DNA of 64,000 bases from Companilactobacillus crustorum JCM 15951 (lineage in GTDB: Bacteria > Bacillota > Bacilli > Lactobacillales > Lactobacillaceae): contig NZ_AZDB01000001.1 in NCBI RefSeq assembly GCF_001434585.1, positions 62,001 to 126,000 on the forward strand, read 5' to 3'. A model generated the notes under the pieces. That model did no database searches. It was not told the origin of the DNA and saw nothing but the letters and a program-made list of their open reading frames with translations. Position 1 is the stretch's first letter. Each line of letters opens with the position of its first letter. Both the position numbers and the translations under genes were made by a program. This document shows, one piece after another, positions 35,452 through 44,106 of this stretch.

Positions 35452-35808
35452 TTATGATACTCGTTCTATCAAATGATCCCTATACTCAATTTGTTGCAAG
35501 AACAAAATTAACCTAGTGTAGCGGTATTTATCTGTATCTGGAAACTTTTCAGCAAGTTCTTTGCCAATTTCATAAGCATTACGTCGCCCATTAACTTTCG
35601 TAAAAACATAGCTCCCGTACTCATCCATTTCTAAATAAGACTCTTCTGGAATACGAACATGGAGTTTTCGAAAAAACTTCTGAATGGGATGATTCTGTTC
35701 GTAAACAATTGTTACGATTCCAGCTTTTCTTTTATAAGTTATCTGTGGATTTTTTTGAAAAACCATCTTTTTTAAATCTTCTTCAGTTAATTGCGGACGT
35801 TTTGTCAT
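35452..35808 (-). CDS. PqqD-like (RRE fold) protein
   Basis: 118 residues. The core FRKLHVRIPEESYLEMDEYG-SYVFTKVNGRRNAYEIGKELAEKF matches the PqqD family, with three beta strands and three helices. PqqD proteins normally carry a precursor peptide to a modifying enzyme. No radical SAM enzyme, cyclase or precursor is nearby; instead the gene sits between an OPT transporter and a dipeptidase, 15 and 39 bases apart. The function in this setting is unknown. Confidence 0.7.
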   Translation of the reverse strand: MTKRPQLTEEDLKKMVFQKNPQITYKRKAGIVTIVYEQNHPIQKFFRKLHVRIPEESYLEMDEYGSYVFTKVNGRRNAYEIGKELAEKFPDTDKYRYTRLILFLQQIEYRDHLIERVS

Positions 35809-35823
35809 TTTTTGTCCCCTTAT

Positions 35824-37736
35824 CTATTTTGTTTCTTTTTTAATATTTAATAATGGAATAATAATTGTAATTACTAATACAGCTAGTAGAATCAGGCCCA
35901 TTTCGTTGCTGCCAGCAAATCCTGCTGGAGCTTTATCATTCAATACTCCAGTTACATGCAAGATAATTCCGATCAATCCAATAATTGAACCTCCGGCAAT
36001 CAAACCTGATGATAAACTGACACCGCTTTGAATACGTCTATCTTTAAGTTCTTTATCTTTTGTAATCTTATCAATTAATAGCTTGATCAAAGCACCTACC
36101 AAAATGATTGAAGTAGTTGAAATTGGTAAATAAAATCCTAAAGCCACTGTCATAATTGACAAACCTAGCATCCAACAAACAATAGCCATAACAACACCAA
36201 TAATAATCATGATCCAAGGCAAGTTTCCTGACATAATTCCGGTTGTCAAAGTAGCAATTAAGTTAGCTTGTGGCATACCGAAAGGTGGATTTGAGCCAGT
36301 TATCTTCAATTGTGGTTCGAGAATTACAGTCGTTCCGACAACGACAATAACCCCAATCATGGCAGCAATCATAAAGTATTTCATCATTTCATTCTTATTG
36401 CCACCAATTACAAAGCCTACCTTTTGAGTCTGCGTGTAGGCACCTCCAACGGAAATAGCCGTAACAATGAAAACACCAAACAATAACAAGATTTGATTAT
36501 GAGCATTGCTAGTCCAACCAAAGAGGACAAAAACCAATGTCATGATAACTAACGAAGCAATCGTCATCCCCGACACAGGAGCATTAGAACAGCCAATCGT
36601 TCCAGCTAATCTAGCAGAAACAATAACAAATAATAAAGCCAAAATAATAGAAAGAATTGCGCCAACAATCGCCATAACTATATTGCCCGCAATGAAAAGT
36701 CCTACAACAAAAATTGCTACAATTGCAATAATCAATGACCAAATTCCTAGCAAGTTTCGTTCATCATTACCATTATTTCTTGCGTTGAGCGTCTTCTTTA
36801 AAGATGTAACAATAACTGGAATCAGTTTAACGGCACCAACAATACCGCCGCAAAGCATCATACCCGCACCGATATATTTGGAATATGAACCGGCAACTTG
36901 GTCTACGCCCATCTGATTAACTGCAATCGATACATCATTCCAGTCCTTAGCGTGATTGCCTGCCATCTGCGTAAAATTGGCAATTAAAGGCGTAATTGCA
37001 AAATTAGATAGAATTGAACCAGCAAACATTGTCAAAGCAACATCTAATCCAACAACAAAACCAATTCCAGCTAGCATTGGATTAACTTCAGTTGACATTT
37101 TCCACCGATAAAAAGAATTTCCTACATAAGTAATCGTACTGTTAACCCAGCCGAAAACTTGCGTCGTTAAGAGTGTTAGAATGCCACCGATGCCAAAGCC
37201 AATTCCCATAAATTTCAGCGAATCCCCTCCTGCTTCGGAAGCAACCAATGCTTCTGAAATCGCCATTGATTCCGGATAAACTAGTTTTCCGTGCTCTTCA
37301 ACAATCAGATAGTTTTCTACTAATGAGGCTGTCCCAATTGCAAATAGTACTGCTAAAGCCCCAACTAAAACTCCTGATATAAAATTAACTCGACCGCCAA
37401 TAATGATAATAGCTGGCAAAACATAAATCATCCCACTAGCAATGGACTCACCACCACTGGACATTCCTTGTAAAAGATTCTTTCCTAAAATCCCTTTTTT
37501 CTTAGCAAAAGCTGCAATTAATCCCGAACCAATAATCGATCCAGGAATACCAGCAGCAACTGTTAATCCTGCTTTCATACCTGAATAAGCCGTCGAAACA
37601 GCGAAAATAACCGCTAAAATGGCACCCATAATCATGACAACTGAGCTGCCGCCATGATTTTTTTATCAGTTACATACGGTACATATTTCTCTCCAGAAAT
37701 CCCCCCATACGCAGATTGCGATAAACTCTTTTTCAT
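35824..37736 (-). pseudogene. OPT family oligopeptide transporter with N-terminal frameshift
   Basis: The ATG at 37736 (ribosome site GGGGAGG) starts MKKSLSQSAYGGISGEKYVPYVTDKK, a typical OPT N-terminus, and then hits a run of seven As (plus-strand T7 at 37658-37664). With eight As the frame would continue NHGGSSVVMIMGAILAVIF into the 603-residue remainder. One base is therefore missing. The rest is intact, with about 14-16 membrane helices including AYSGMKAGLTVAAGIPGSIIG. The length including the missing base is 637 residues, normal for the family. Either a frameshift mutation, a phase-variable tract, slippage, or a sequencing error; a shortened protein could start at the internal MIMG. Confidence 0.85.
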
Positions 37737-37750
37737 TTTAAATACCTCCC

Positions 37751-38788
37751 CTAACCAACAGAATGATTAGTTGAAACTAAGAAGTAGTCAATATTATGTG
37801 AAACTTGTTCTAGATCCACATTGCCTCCAGAAACCAATGCTACAACTTTCTTATTTTCTAACCATTTTGCGTCAATCTTGTGTGATTCCAACGCTGCTGT
37901 AGGAAGAGCCCCAGCCCCTTCGGCTACAGTCTTAGTTCTTTGTAAAAGATCTTTCATTGCCTTAGCAATTTCTTCTTCATTTACCAGCACCATTTCATCA
38001 ACCAAATGCTTAGTAATTGGAAATGTTATATCTCCGGGAGTAGCAACCGCAGTTCCATCAGCTAATGTTTTTCCTTTACTAAAAGTAGTGATTTTATTCT
38101 CTTTGTAAGATGCTGTCATGCCATGAACATTTTCTGATTGAACACCCACAATATGAATATTAGGATTAAATGACTTCAAAGCCGTTGCAACTCCTGAAAT
38201 CAAACCGCCGCCACCAACGGGCACGATCACTGTATCCACATCCCACATCTGGTCCAATATTTCGAGACCAATCGATCCTTGACCAGCAATTACTTCGTTG
38301 TCATTATAAGGATCAACAATGGTGTAGCCTTTTTGAGCTGCTTCTTCTTCCATAAATTGATGTGCTTCGTCAAAATTGTCGCCATGCAAAACTACTTTGG
38401 CCCCATAACCTGCTGTAGCTTCTTGCTTTGCAATCGGTGCTCCATGAGGCATAACTACTATCGCTTTAATTCCCAAAAGATGCGACGTTAAAGCCACTCC
38501 TTGAGCATGATTACCTGCTGAAGCAGTGATGACGCCCCGAGCCTTTTGGGCATCTGTTAAATGATTGATCTTATTAAAGGCTCCTCTAAACTTAAAAGAA
38601 CCCGTCAATTGCATGTTCTCAAGTTTCAAATAAACTTCCCCATTAGTAACATTGCGACTTAAAAACATTGATTGAATTAATGGAGTTACTCTTCCAACTT
38701 TGTGAATTAAGTGGGCTGCCGCTTCAATATCTCTCAAAGATACCGGATTATTGAATCCCTTCGTTCCATTTATATCTTCTGCAACCAT
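37751..38788 (-). CDS. serine/threonine ammonia-lyase, TdcB-like
   Basis: 345 residues, fold type II PLP enzyme. The Schiff-base lysine lies in SFKFRGAFNKI, the phosphate-binding glycine loop is VPVGGGGLISGVATAL and the asparagine loop is SAGNHAQGVALTS. It lacks the C-terminal ACT domains of biosynthetic IlvA, so it should be the catabolic type that turns threonine to 2-oxobutyrate and serine to pyruvate. The start at 38788 follows GGGGGTGA. Second gene of the ald operon. Confidence 0.88.
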   Translation of the reverse strand: MVAEDINGTKGFNNPVSLRDIEAAAHLIHKVGRVTPLIQSMFLSRNVTNGEVYLKLENMQLTGSFKFRGAFNKINHLTDAQKARGVITASAGNHAQGVALTSHLLGIKAIVVMPHGAPIAKQEATAGYGAKVVLHGDNFDEAHQFMEEEAAQKGYTIVDPYNDNEVIAGQGSIGLEILDQMWDVDTVIVPVGGGGLISGVATALKSFNPNIHIVGVQSENVHGMTASYKENKITTFSKGKTLADGTAVATPGDITFPITKHLVDEMVLVNEEEIAKAMKDLLQRTKTVAEGAGALPTAALESHKIDAKWLENKKVVALVSGGNVDLEQVSHNIDYFLVSTNHSVG

Positions 38789-38817
38789 CAACTTGTTCAC
38801 CCCCGTAACATTATTAT

Positions 38818-39918
38818 TTAATCAATTTCTGTAAATTCATAATTTAACGATTTAGCTAAACCTTTGTTAGTTACTTCGCCTTGATAAATATTAATCCCAG
38901 AAGCTAATGCAGGATCTTCCTTCATAGCCTTCTCTAAGCCATTTTTAACAATTTCCAATAAGTAACTAATATTGCCGCTAGCTAAGGCTAAAGTAGCTGT
39001 ACGTGGAACTGCTCCAGGCTGATTAGGTACTGCATAATGAATAATATTGTCCTTAACAAAAACGGGATCTTCAATTGTAGTAGGTTTATCAATTGTCGCT
39101 ACAGTTCCGCCCTGATCAATTGCAACATCAACAATGACGCTGCCTGGCTTCATAGACTTAACCATTGATTCAGTTACAAGTTTAGGAGGTCGAGCCCCAG
39201 GAATAAGGATAGTAGAGATAAACAAGTCAGCATCTTTAATGTATTTAGCAATATTTTCAGCATTAGAAATTATTCCTTCATAATTACGTCCAGCAAAATG
39301 TTCTTTTAACCAATCCAAACGATCCTGCTTGATTTCCAAAATTTGAACCCGACATCCCATATCCAAAGCTAAAGTTGCAGCGTTAACTGCGGCATTGCCG
39401 CCACCAAGGATCACGACTTTGCCAGCAGGTACTTCAGGCGTTCCACAAAGTAAAATGCCTTCGCCTTGATGCTGAGCTTCTAGATAATAAGTTCCCATGA
39501 TAACTGAACGTCTTCCAGCAATAGCACTCATTGGTGCCAATAATTCTAGTTTGCCATCTTTAACAATTGTTTCTCCACCAATAGCAGTTACTCCTGACCT
39601 GATCATCTGTGCCACTGTTTCAGGAGCCGATGCTAAATGTTGAAAGCCCCATATTATTTGGTTTGGACGAAAGTACTGGTATTCTTCAGCATCTGGTTCT
39701 TTAACTTTAATTATCAAATCAGCCTTCCAAGCTTCAGCATGACTAACAATCTTGCCATTCATTTTTTGATAATCATCATTACTAAATCCCGAACCTATTC
39801 CAGCATCTTTCTCGACCAAGACGTCCGCTCCAGCATCAACTAATTTTTTTACATTTGCTGGCGTCACGCCTACACGACCTTCACCGGCCTTTTGTTCTTT
39901 AACCACGCCTACGATCAT
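38818..39918 (-). CDS. ald: alanine dehydrogenase
   Basis: 366 residues. MIVGVVKEQKAGEGRVGVTPANVKKLVDAGADV is the classic N-terminus. The NAD-binding site is VVILGGGNAAVNAATLALDMG, a variant of the usual GxGxxG, and ASAPETVAQM, IGGETI and VDVAIDQGGTVATID are family blocks. It oxidises L-alanine to pyruvate and ammonia. AAAGGAGGTAG precedes the ATG at 39918. First gene of a five-gene operon. A cre site and a CRP/FNR-like box lie just upstream. Confidence 0.93.
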   Translation of the reverse strand: MIVGVVKEQKAGEGRVGVTPANVKKLVDAGADVLVEKDAGIGSGFSNDDYQKMNGKIVSHAEAWKADLIIKVKEPDAEEYQYFRPNQIIWGFQHLASAPETVAQMIRSGVTAIGGETIVKDGKLELLAPMSAIAGRRSVIMGTYYLEAQHQGEGILLCGTPEVPAGKVVILGGGNAAVNAATLALDMGCRVQILEIKQDRLDWLKEHFAGRNYEGIISNAENIAKYIKDADLFISTILIPGARPPKLVTESMVKSMKPGSVIVDVAIDQGGTVATIDKPTTIEDPVFVKDNIIHYAVPNQPGAVPRTATLALASGNISYLLEIVKNGLEKAMKEDPALASGINIYQGEVTNKGLAKSLNYEFTEID

Positions 39919-39953
39919 CCTATCTCTACCTCCTTTTATTGATTTCATTTTCA

Positions 39954-39967
39954 TGATAACGATTACA
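39954..39967. promoter_or_regulatory. cre site (CcpA) upstream of ald
   Basis: TGATAACGATTACA read on the minus strand is TGTAATCGTTATCA, which fits the catabolite-responsive consensus TGNAANCGNWNNCA at every fixed position. It lies 36 bases before the ald start, so CcpA binding would repress the operon when sugar is plentiful. Confidence 0.65.
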
Positions 39968-39989
39968 TTTACAAAAATCAATACATTTT

Positions 39990-40005
39990 TGTGATATTAA
40001 TCACA
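39990..40005. promoter_or_regulatory. CRP/FNR-family-like palindrome upstream of ald
   Basis: TGTGATATTAATCACA has perfect TGTGA/TCACA arms with a six-base spacer, the layout bound by CRP/FNR-family regulators (ArcR or Flp in Firmicutes). It lies 23 bases upstream of the cre site. Confidence 0.6.
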
Positions 40006-40042
40006 TTATTTAAAATACTATTTTTTTGATTATTTAAAGTAT

Positions 40043-40072
40043 AAAAAAAGTGTTCATTATAAGTGAACACTT
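40043..40072 (-). terminator. terminator-like hairpin between a small ORF and ald
   Basis: Minus strand AAGTGTTCA pairs with TGAACACTT and is followed by further Ts. It is 125 bases upstream of ald and could end a small transcript or attenuate the ald operon. Confidence 0.6.
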
Positions 40073-40112
40073 GTATCCCTTGTCTATCATAGATTTCCGC
40101 CTGGAAACATTA

Positions 40113-40199
40113 TTAGTCTTTAATTAATAACATTAGTTTATTAGCCAAGCTTATTGAAATCTTACTAATAAATCTACATTTATCACAATCAATTTTCAT
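40113..40199 (-). CDS. possible small protein of 28 residues with CxxC
   Basis: A short minus-strand frame preceded by AAAAAGGATT encodes KIDCDKCRFISKI and a hydrophobic-basic C-terminus, and is followed by a small hairpin TTTCC/GGAAA and a terminator. Supported only by its weak ribosome site and its position; it may be chance, a leader peptide or a real small protein. Confidence 0.3.
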   Translation of the reverse strand: MKIDCDKCRFISKISISLANKLMLLIKD

Positions 40200-40437
40200 A
40201 AAATTTGAATCCTTTTTCATAGTATAGAAATATACAACCATCTGTTTAAACTGCTCTCAATAATTATTTTGCTTTAAAAATTATCCAATAATGCTTAATC
40301 AAATTATAAAATAATTTCTTTTCAAAATTAAATATTATTTTATTTTTTTCATACTAAAATAGGGGGTAAGTAGACTTTTTGTTTTGAGGAAAAACTCTTA
40401 TAAAAATGATAAAATTATTTCAGGAGATAAAAAGCTT
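40200..40437. other. AT-rich spacer upstream of the GntR gene
   Basis: Very AT-rich region holding the promoters of the divergent gntR and small-ORF/ald units. No clear promoter consensus, dyad or extra gene could be picked out by eye. Confidence 0.4.
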
Positions 40438-41157
40438 ATGGCATATAATTACAAAGAGGTTGCAAACGAATTAAGGCGACAAATTCAAAATGGAAAATAT
40501 CGTCCTGGAGAATTGATCTCGGATCAGAATAAAATAGCTGAAGATTTCTGTACTACTAGAATTACTGTTCACAAAGCCCTCCAGCTTCTGATGATTGAGG
40601 GAATGATCTATTCGAAGCGAGGCGCTGGTACTTTCGTCAGGAAAGACTACTCTATTGATAATTCTATCAACGGTAAGATCTCTCCTTCTGAACAGCTCCT
40701 AGGAACCACCGAAACTAATGCTGGAAAATCAGTTACCAGCAAGCTACTCGAGTTATCTGCTCGAATTCCTTCTTATGAGGAGGCAGAAAACTTATTAATT
40801 CAACCAACTGTTCCAGTTTATGTAATTCGTCGTATCAGATATCTAAACGACAAGGTTTTTGCTTATGAACGTACAATTATGCCTACTTCAATCACTACCC
40901 TAACTGAAGATGTACTCAAAAGTTCTGTCTATAGTCATTTAAAAAAAGAGGGTTTCAACATCGAGGGCTCACATAGAATTGTCAGTGCCAAAAAGGCCTC
41001 TCAAACGGATATTGATACAGGAATTGCTGAGAAAATTGGAGAACCTGTTTTAGTTATCAATCAGCTCAGCTATCTTGACGATGGCCAACCTTTCGAAATT
41101 TCCGAATCACGTTTTCCATACCAGAACAGCAAATTAACTGCTGATATAACGCTTTAA
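40438..41157 (+). CDS. GntR/HutC family regulator (UTRA domain)
   Basis: 239 residues: winged helix (MAYNYKEVANELRRQIQNGKY, ISDQNKIAEDFCTTRITVHKALQLL, IYSKRGAGTFV) and a UTRA effector domain (VYVIRRIRYLNDKVFAYERT). The start at 40438 follows AGGAG; an upstream TTG-started extension lacks a site. It is divergent from the ald amino-acid catabolic operon and is the obvious candidate to regulate it, with a signal not evident from the sequence. Confidence 0.85.
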   Translation: MAYNYKEVANELRRQIQNGKYRPGELISDQNKIAEDFCTTRITVHKALQLLMIEGMIYSKRGAGTFVRKDYSIDNSINGKISPSEQLLGTTETNAGKSVTSKLLELSARIPSYEEAENLLIQPTVPVYVIRRIRYLNDKVFAYERTIMPTSITTLTEDVLKSSVYSHLKKEGFNIEGSHRIVSAKKASQTDIDTGIAEKIGEPVLVINQLSYLDDGQPFEISESRFPYQNSKLTADITL

Positions 41158-41182
41158 AAGTCATGTTTAACTTTTAAAACAT

Positions 41183-41231
41183 AAATAATCCTCAATAACT
41201 TTTAAAGATTAAAAAGTTATTGAGGATTATT
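41183..41231 (+). terminator. terminator of the gntR gene
   Basis: ATAATCCTCAATAACTTTT and AAAAAGTTATTGAGGATTAT form a long perfect stem followed by TTTTTA. Confidence 0.9.
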
Positions 41232-41331
41232 TTTATGGAGAGTATTTGAAATAAAAATTATAAACGATCAAAACTCTACAGTATTTCAGCGATATTTTGC
41301 CCATTGTAAATATATTCGTATAATTTTACTT

Positions 41332-42354
41332 TTAATAAGTATTATTAGTGTAATAAGTAGTATCTAACTCATAAGTCTTATAATCGGTATCATCATCATT
41401 TTCAAAGAAAGATTTATTCTTTGCGTTCAATTTAGTTTCAGTATTTTCTAATTTTTGCTTCTTTAACCCCAGATTTTCCCGCAATTTATCTGAAGCATTT
41501 TGCATTGTCTCAGTTGGCAAAACTTGGTAGGAGCTTTCATTGATCCAAGCTGTCTGACCTTGAATTTGATTAAAATCCATTTTCTTAGAACTACCATGAT
41601 ACTTCAAAACAATCTGATCAATTTCACTAGTCGTTAAATCAGTGCTAATGTCGTTACCTAATGATTTAATCAAATCAGGTACCTTCACTAAATACTTCGG
41701 CGTTTCTAACTTTTTAACTACAGCCCTTAAAATCTGCTGTTGACGAATCTGTCGGCCATAGTCTCCTCGAGGATCTTGATATCGCATTCGAGCATATGTT
41801 AAAGCCTGCTTGCCATTCAAATGATGCGTTCCCTTGGGAATCGTTACTCCATCAAACGAAACCTTCAAATCGCTAGTGACTGTTACCCCACCAACAAAGT
41901 TAACTGTTTTTTCCAAGGCCTCCATATTGATGGCTATGTGGTAATCGACCGGAACGCCCAACATGCTGCCAACCGTACTCTTTGCCATTTTGGATAAGCC
42001 GATATTATAAGCAGCATTTATTTTTTGAACATTTTTAGTTTTATCGCCTATCATCTCTGCCAAAGCATCTCGAGGAATCGAATAAGCTAACGTTTTTTTC
42101 TTCTTAGGATTCAAAGTTAACAGCATCATCGTATCTGAATTACCACGATCAACTCGACCGTCAGTACCAGTGTCTGCCCCCAAAAGCAAAATAGAAAATG
42201 GTTTGCCATCCTTTATCTTCGTAGATACACTTTTATTATTCGTATCGAGCGCATTTAACGATTGTTGAGTCCGATATATGAAGACTCCACCAATCGCTAA
42301 AAGCACTACGACAATCAAACCTATTACAATTGAAATTATTTTTATTTTTTTCAT
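41332..42354 (-). CDS. LytR-CpsA-Psr (LCP) family cell-wall polymer ligase
   Basis: 340 residues with one N-terminal membrane anchor (IISIVIGLIVVVLLAIGGVFIY) and an extracellular LCP domain. Conserved residues include the Asp and Arg of LLGADTGTDGRVDRGNSDTMML, IPRDALAEM, INAAYNIG, and the RMRYQDPRGDYGRQIRQQQIL block. Such enzymes transfer teichoic acids or polysaccharides from lipid carriers to peptidoglycan. A weak AGGAT site precedes the ATG. Single gene. Confidence 0.9.
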   Translation of the reverse strand: MKKIKIISIVIGLIVVVLLAIGGVFIYRTQQSLNALDTNNKSVSTKIKDGKPFSILLLGADTGTDGRVDRGNSDTMMLLTLNPKKKKTLAYSIPRDALAEMIGDKTKNVQKINAAYNIGLSKMAKSTVGSMLGVPVDYHIAINMEALEKTVNFVGGVTVTSDLKVSFDGVTIPKGTHHLNGKQALTYARMRYQDPRGDYGRQIRQQQILRAVVKKLETPKYLVKVPDLIKSLGNDISTDLTTSEIDQIVLKYHGSSKKMDFNQIQGQTAWINESSYQVLPTETMQNASDKLRENLGLKKQKLENTETKLNAKNKSFFENDDDTDYKTYELDTTYYTNNTY

Positions 42355-42507
42355 TATTTATATCCTATAATTTAATATTTCCCATTATAGAACGAATTAA
42401 ACCTTATCAGCAAATTTTAAAGAGACATATTTTCAAAATATCGCTTTTAAAATTTAAACCAAAATGTTAGTCTCAAAATATAAATTCTTTTAAGGGGAAG
42501 TGTCATT

Positions 42508-42996
42508 ATGCCTGAATTGGCTGAAGCATTAGTCGTAATTGATATGCAAAAAGCTCTACAATATAGTTATAATTTTAACGATTTAATTCAAAGTATTAAC
42601 GGTCGAATTGCTCAGTATCGCCAAACCAACCTACCTATTATTTTCATCCAACACAACGATCAAGATCTCGTTAGAGGTAGCGAACTTTGGCAGTTATCTG
42701 GTAAGTTGGACAAGCAGCAAGAAGATATCGTCGTAGAAAAATTTCATGCTAATGCCTTTTATCAAACCAATTTAAATAAAATTCTCATGGAAAAAGGCAT
42801 TCGTACCCTCGAAATCTGTGGTGCCCAAACTGAATATTGCTGCAACACAACAATAATTATGGCACATGGATTAGGCTACAAAATTCTCATGGAACATGAT
42901 ATGACCACAACTTTTGACAACGACTATATGATTGCTGAAGACACAATTTCATTCTTTGAAAATATTTGGAATAAGCGCTTCGTTACTTTTCAGTAA
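42508..42996 (+). CDS. cysteine hydrolase of the isochorismatase superfamily
   Basis: 162 residues with the catalytic triad pattern of this superfamily: Asp12 in VVIDMQKA, Lys78 in VVEKFHANAF and Cys111 in GAQTEYCCNTT. Members hydrolyse nicotinamide, carbamates, isochorismate and similar amides; the exact substrate is not evident. AAGGGGAAG lies before the ATG. Single gene. Confidence 0.85.
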   Translation: MPELAEALVVIDMQKALQYSYNFNDLIQSINGRIAQYRQTNLPIIFIQHNDQDLVRGSELWQLSGKLDKQQEDIVVEKFHANAFYQTNLNKILMEKGIRTLEICGAQTEYCCNTTIIMAHGLGYKILMEHDMTTTFDNDYMIAEDTISFFENIWNKRFVTFQ

Positions 42997-43074
42997 TTGA
43001 AAGTCCCAGCTTCCATTCCAGATTAGTGCATTGGTGAGTATTGTTAAATTTAAAATTTCAGTACCAACCAATAA

Positions 43075-43120
43075 AAAAAGGAGCTAATGACTTTTTTGTT
43101 ACAGTCATTAGCTCCTTTTA
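43075..43120. terminator. bidirectional terminator of the TAATGACT type
   Basis: AAAGGAGCTAATGACT and AGTCATTAGCTCCTTT pair perfectly. The inner part TAATGACT/AGTCATTA is shared with terminators at 49641, 54037 and 57529. Confidence 0.9.
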
Positions 43121-43131
43121 TTTAAATCATC

Positions 43132-43455
43132 TTACATAAACTTCTCTAATGCTAAGCGGAACTTTTCCTCTGGTTGGTATCCGACTAAACGTCCTACGAT
43201 ATTGCCATCCTTCTTGATTAGAAAAGTTGGAATACCTTGAATACCAAAATTATTTGGGGTTTCAGGATTATGATCTACATTCATAGAAGTAAACTTGATC
43301 TTATCGCCTAGTTCATCTGTTGAAGATAGCTTCTCCAAAATTGGATTCATCATTTTACATGGTGGACACCAATCGGCATTAAAATCTGTTATCACCAGAC
43401 CCTTACTTGTTTCGTCATTGAATGTCTTATCTGTTAATTCTGTAATATTAGCCAT
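43132..43455 (-). CDS. thioredoxin
   Basis: 107 residues, thioredoxin fold, with the active site ADWCPPCKMM; CPPC replaces the standard CGPC, which alters redox potential. The cis-proline is in IQGIPTFLI. Two adjacent ATGs (43458 and 43455) are possible starts after GAAGGAG; the second has the better spacing. Its promoter contains an operator for the divergent CstR-like regulator, which suggests a role in sulfur or thiol stress rather than being the housekeeping thioredoxin. Confidence 0.88.
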   Translation of the reverse strand: MANITELTDKTFNDETSKGLVITDFNADWCPPCKMMNPILEKLSSTDELGDKIKFTSMNVDHNPETPNNFGIQGIPTFLIKKDGNIVGRLVGYQPEEKFRLALEKFM

Positions 43456-43487
43456 CATTCAATCTCCTTCTCATTACTATGTCAATA

Positions 43488-43516
43488 AATATACCCCCTA
43501 GGGTAAAAATAAGCAA
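43488..43516 (-). promoter_or_regulatory. thioredoxin promoter with CsoR/CstR-type operator in its spacer
   Basis: Minus strand TTGCTT (43516-43511) and TATATT (43493-43488) are 17 bases apart. The spacer is filled by the dyad TACCCCCTAGGGTA (43492-43505), the G/C-tract type operator bound by CsoR/CstR-family repressors. Confidence 0.7.
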
Positions 43517-43560
43517 ATATTTTGTTTTATCAGTATTTTCTAACTAAAAAAATCAATTAT

Positions 43561-43589
43561 TTGCTACCCGGTACCCACATAGGTATAAT
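43561..43589 (+). promoter_or_regulatory. cstR-like gene promoter with operator in its spacer
   Basis: TTGCTA (43561-43566) and TATAAT (43584-43589) are 17 bases apart. Within lies TACCCACATAGGTA (43572-43585), a weaker version of the operator in the divergent thioredoxin promoter. Confidence 0.7.
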
Positions 43590-43621
43590 TAAAACAATAA
43601 ATCAGTTCTAGGAGGTTAATT

Positions 43622-43891
43622 ATGTCGCAGACACCCGAAGAAATAGCCAGTAAAAAAATCACCAGTCGTTTAAAACGTTCTCGGGGGCAGCTCGAAGCCG
43701 TTCTTAGAATGATGGATGAAGGGAAACCTTGTGACCAAGTCTTAATGCAATTGTCGGCCGTTAAATCCAGTGTCGACAAAGCAATGAAACTAGTAATTGC
43801 TCAAAACATTCGACGCAACTCTAACTGTCAAGATGAAAAGCAATTAGCTGATCTTCAAAAATCTCTAGATTTAATGTTAAAAACTAAATAA
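43622..43891 (+). CDS. CsoR/CstR family transcriptional repressor (DUF156)
   Basis: 89 residues, all-helical, with ITSRLKRSRGQLEAVLRMMDEGKPCDQVLMQLSAVKSS typical of the family. Cys37 is conserved, but the His and Cys that complete the copper site in CsoR are replaced (LVIAQNIRR). The sequence is closest in feel to CstR, the persulfide sensor, whose second cysteine here seems shifted to Cys69 in NSNC. Copper sensing is unlikely; thiol or sulfide sensing is plausible. AGGAGG precedes the ATG. Confidence 0.85.
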   Translation: MSQTPEEIASKKITSRLKRSRGQLEAVLRMMDEGKPCDQVLMQLSAVKSSVDKAMKLVIAQNIRRNSNCQDEKQLADLQKSLDLMLKTK

Positions 43892-43899
43892 GCTTTCTC

Positions 43900-44106
43900 A
43901 AGTTTGGTGTGAGTATTTTAAATTCCCGTCCTCCACAAAAAATGGGAATGCTGTTGGAACGCTATGGGCCGGTTCGAAACTAATTATTTTACACTTCGTG
44001 CAAAATAATGGATTTCCAAACTCGGCCTCATTGTAACCGGCAAAGCCGGTAACAATGATTTCATAGCTGAACGCATTCCCAATTTTTGCTCCGGACTGAC
44101 TCCTAC
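43900..44106 (-). repeat. branched structured repeat, copy R1
   Basis: In minus orientation an outer stem TTGGGAATGC/GCATTCCCA (44081-44073 with 43951-43943) encloses a second stem GTTCAGCTATG/CATAGCGTTCCAAC and two hairpins, CATTGTTACCGGC/GCCGGTTACAATG and ATTATTTTGCAC/GTGTAAAATAAT. The flank TTTTTTGTGGAGGACGGGAA and later TACTCACAC recur in copy R2. No protein is encoded. Confidence 0.7.

Noticed and set aside
36506-36916. 136-codon plus-strand frame opposite the OPT transporter
   Set aside because: Composition follows from the hydrophobic gene on the other strand; no ribosome site and no plausible product. The same holds for the other long antisense frames, for example those opposite phosphoketolase at 9187 and 10724.
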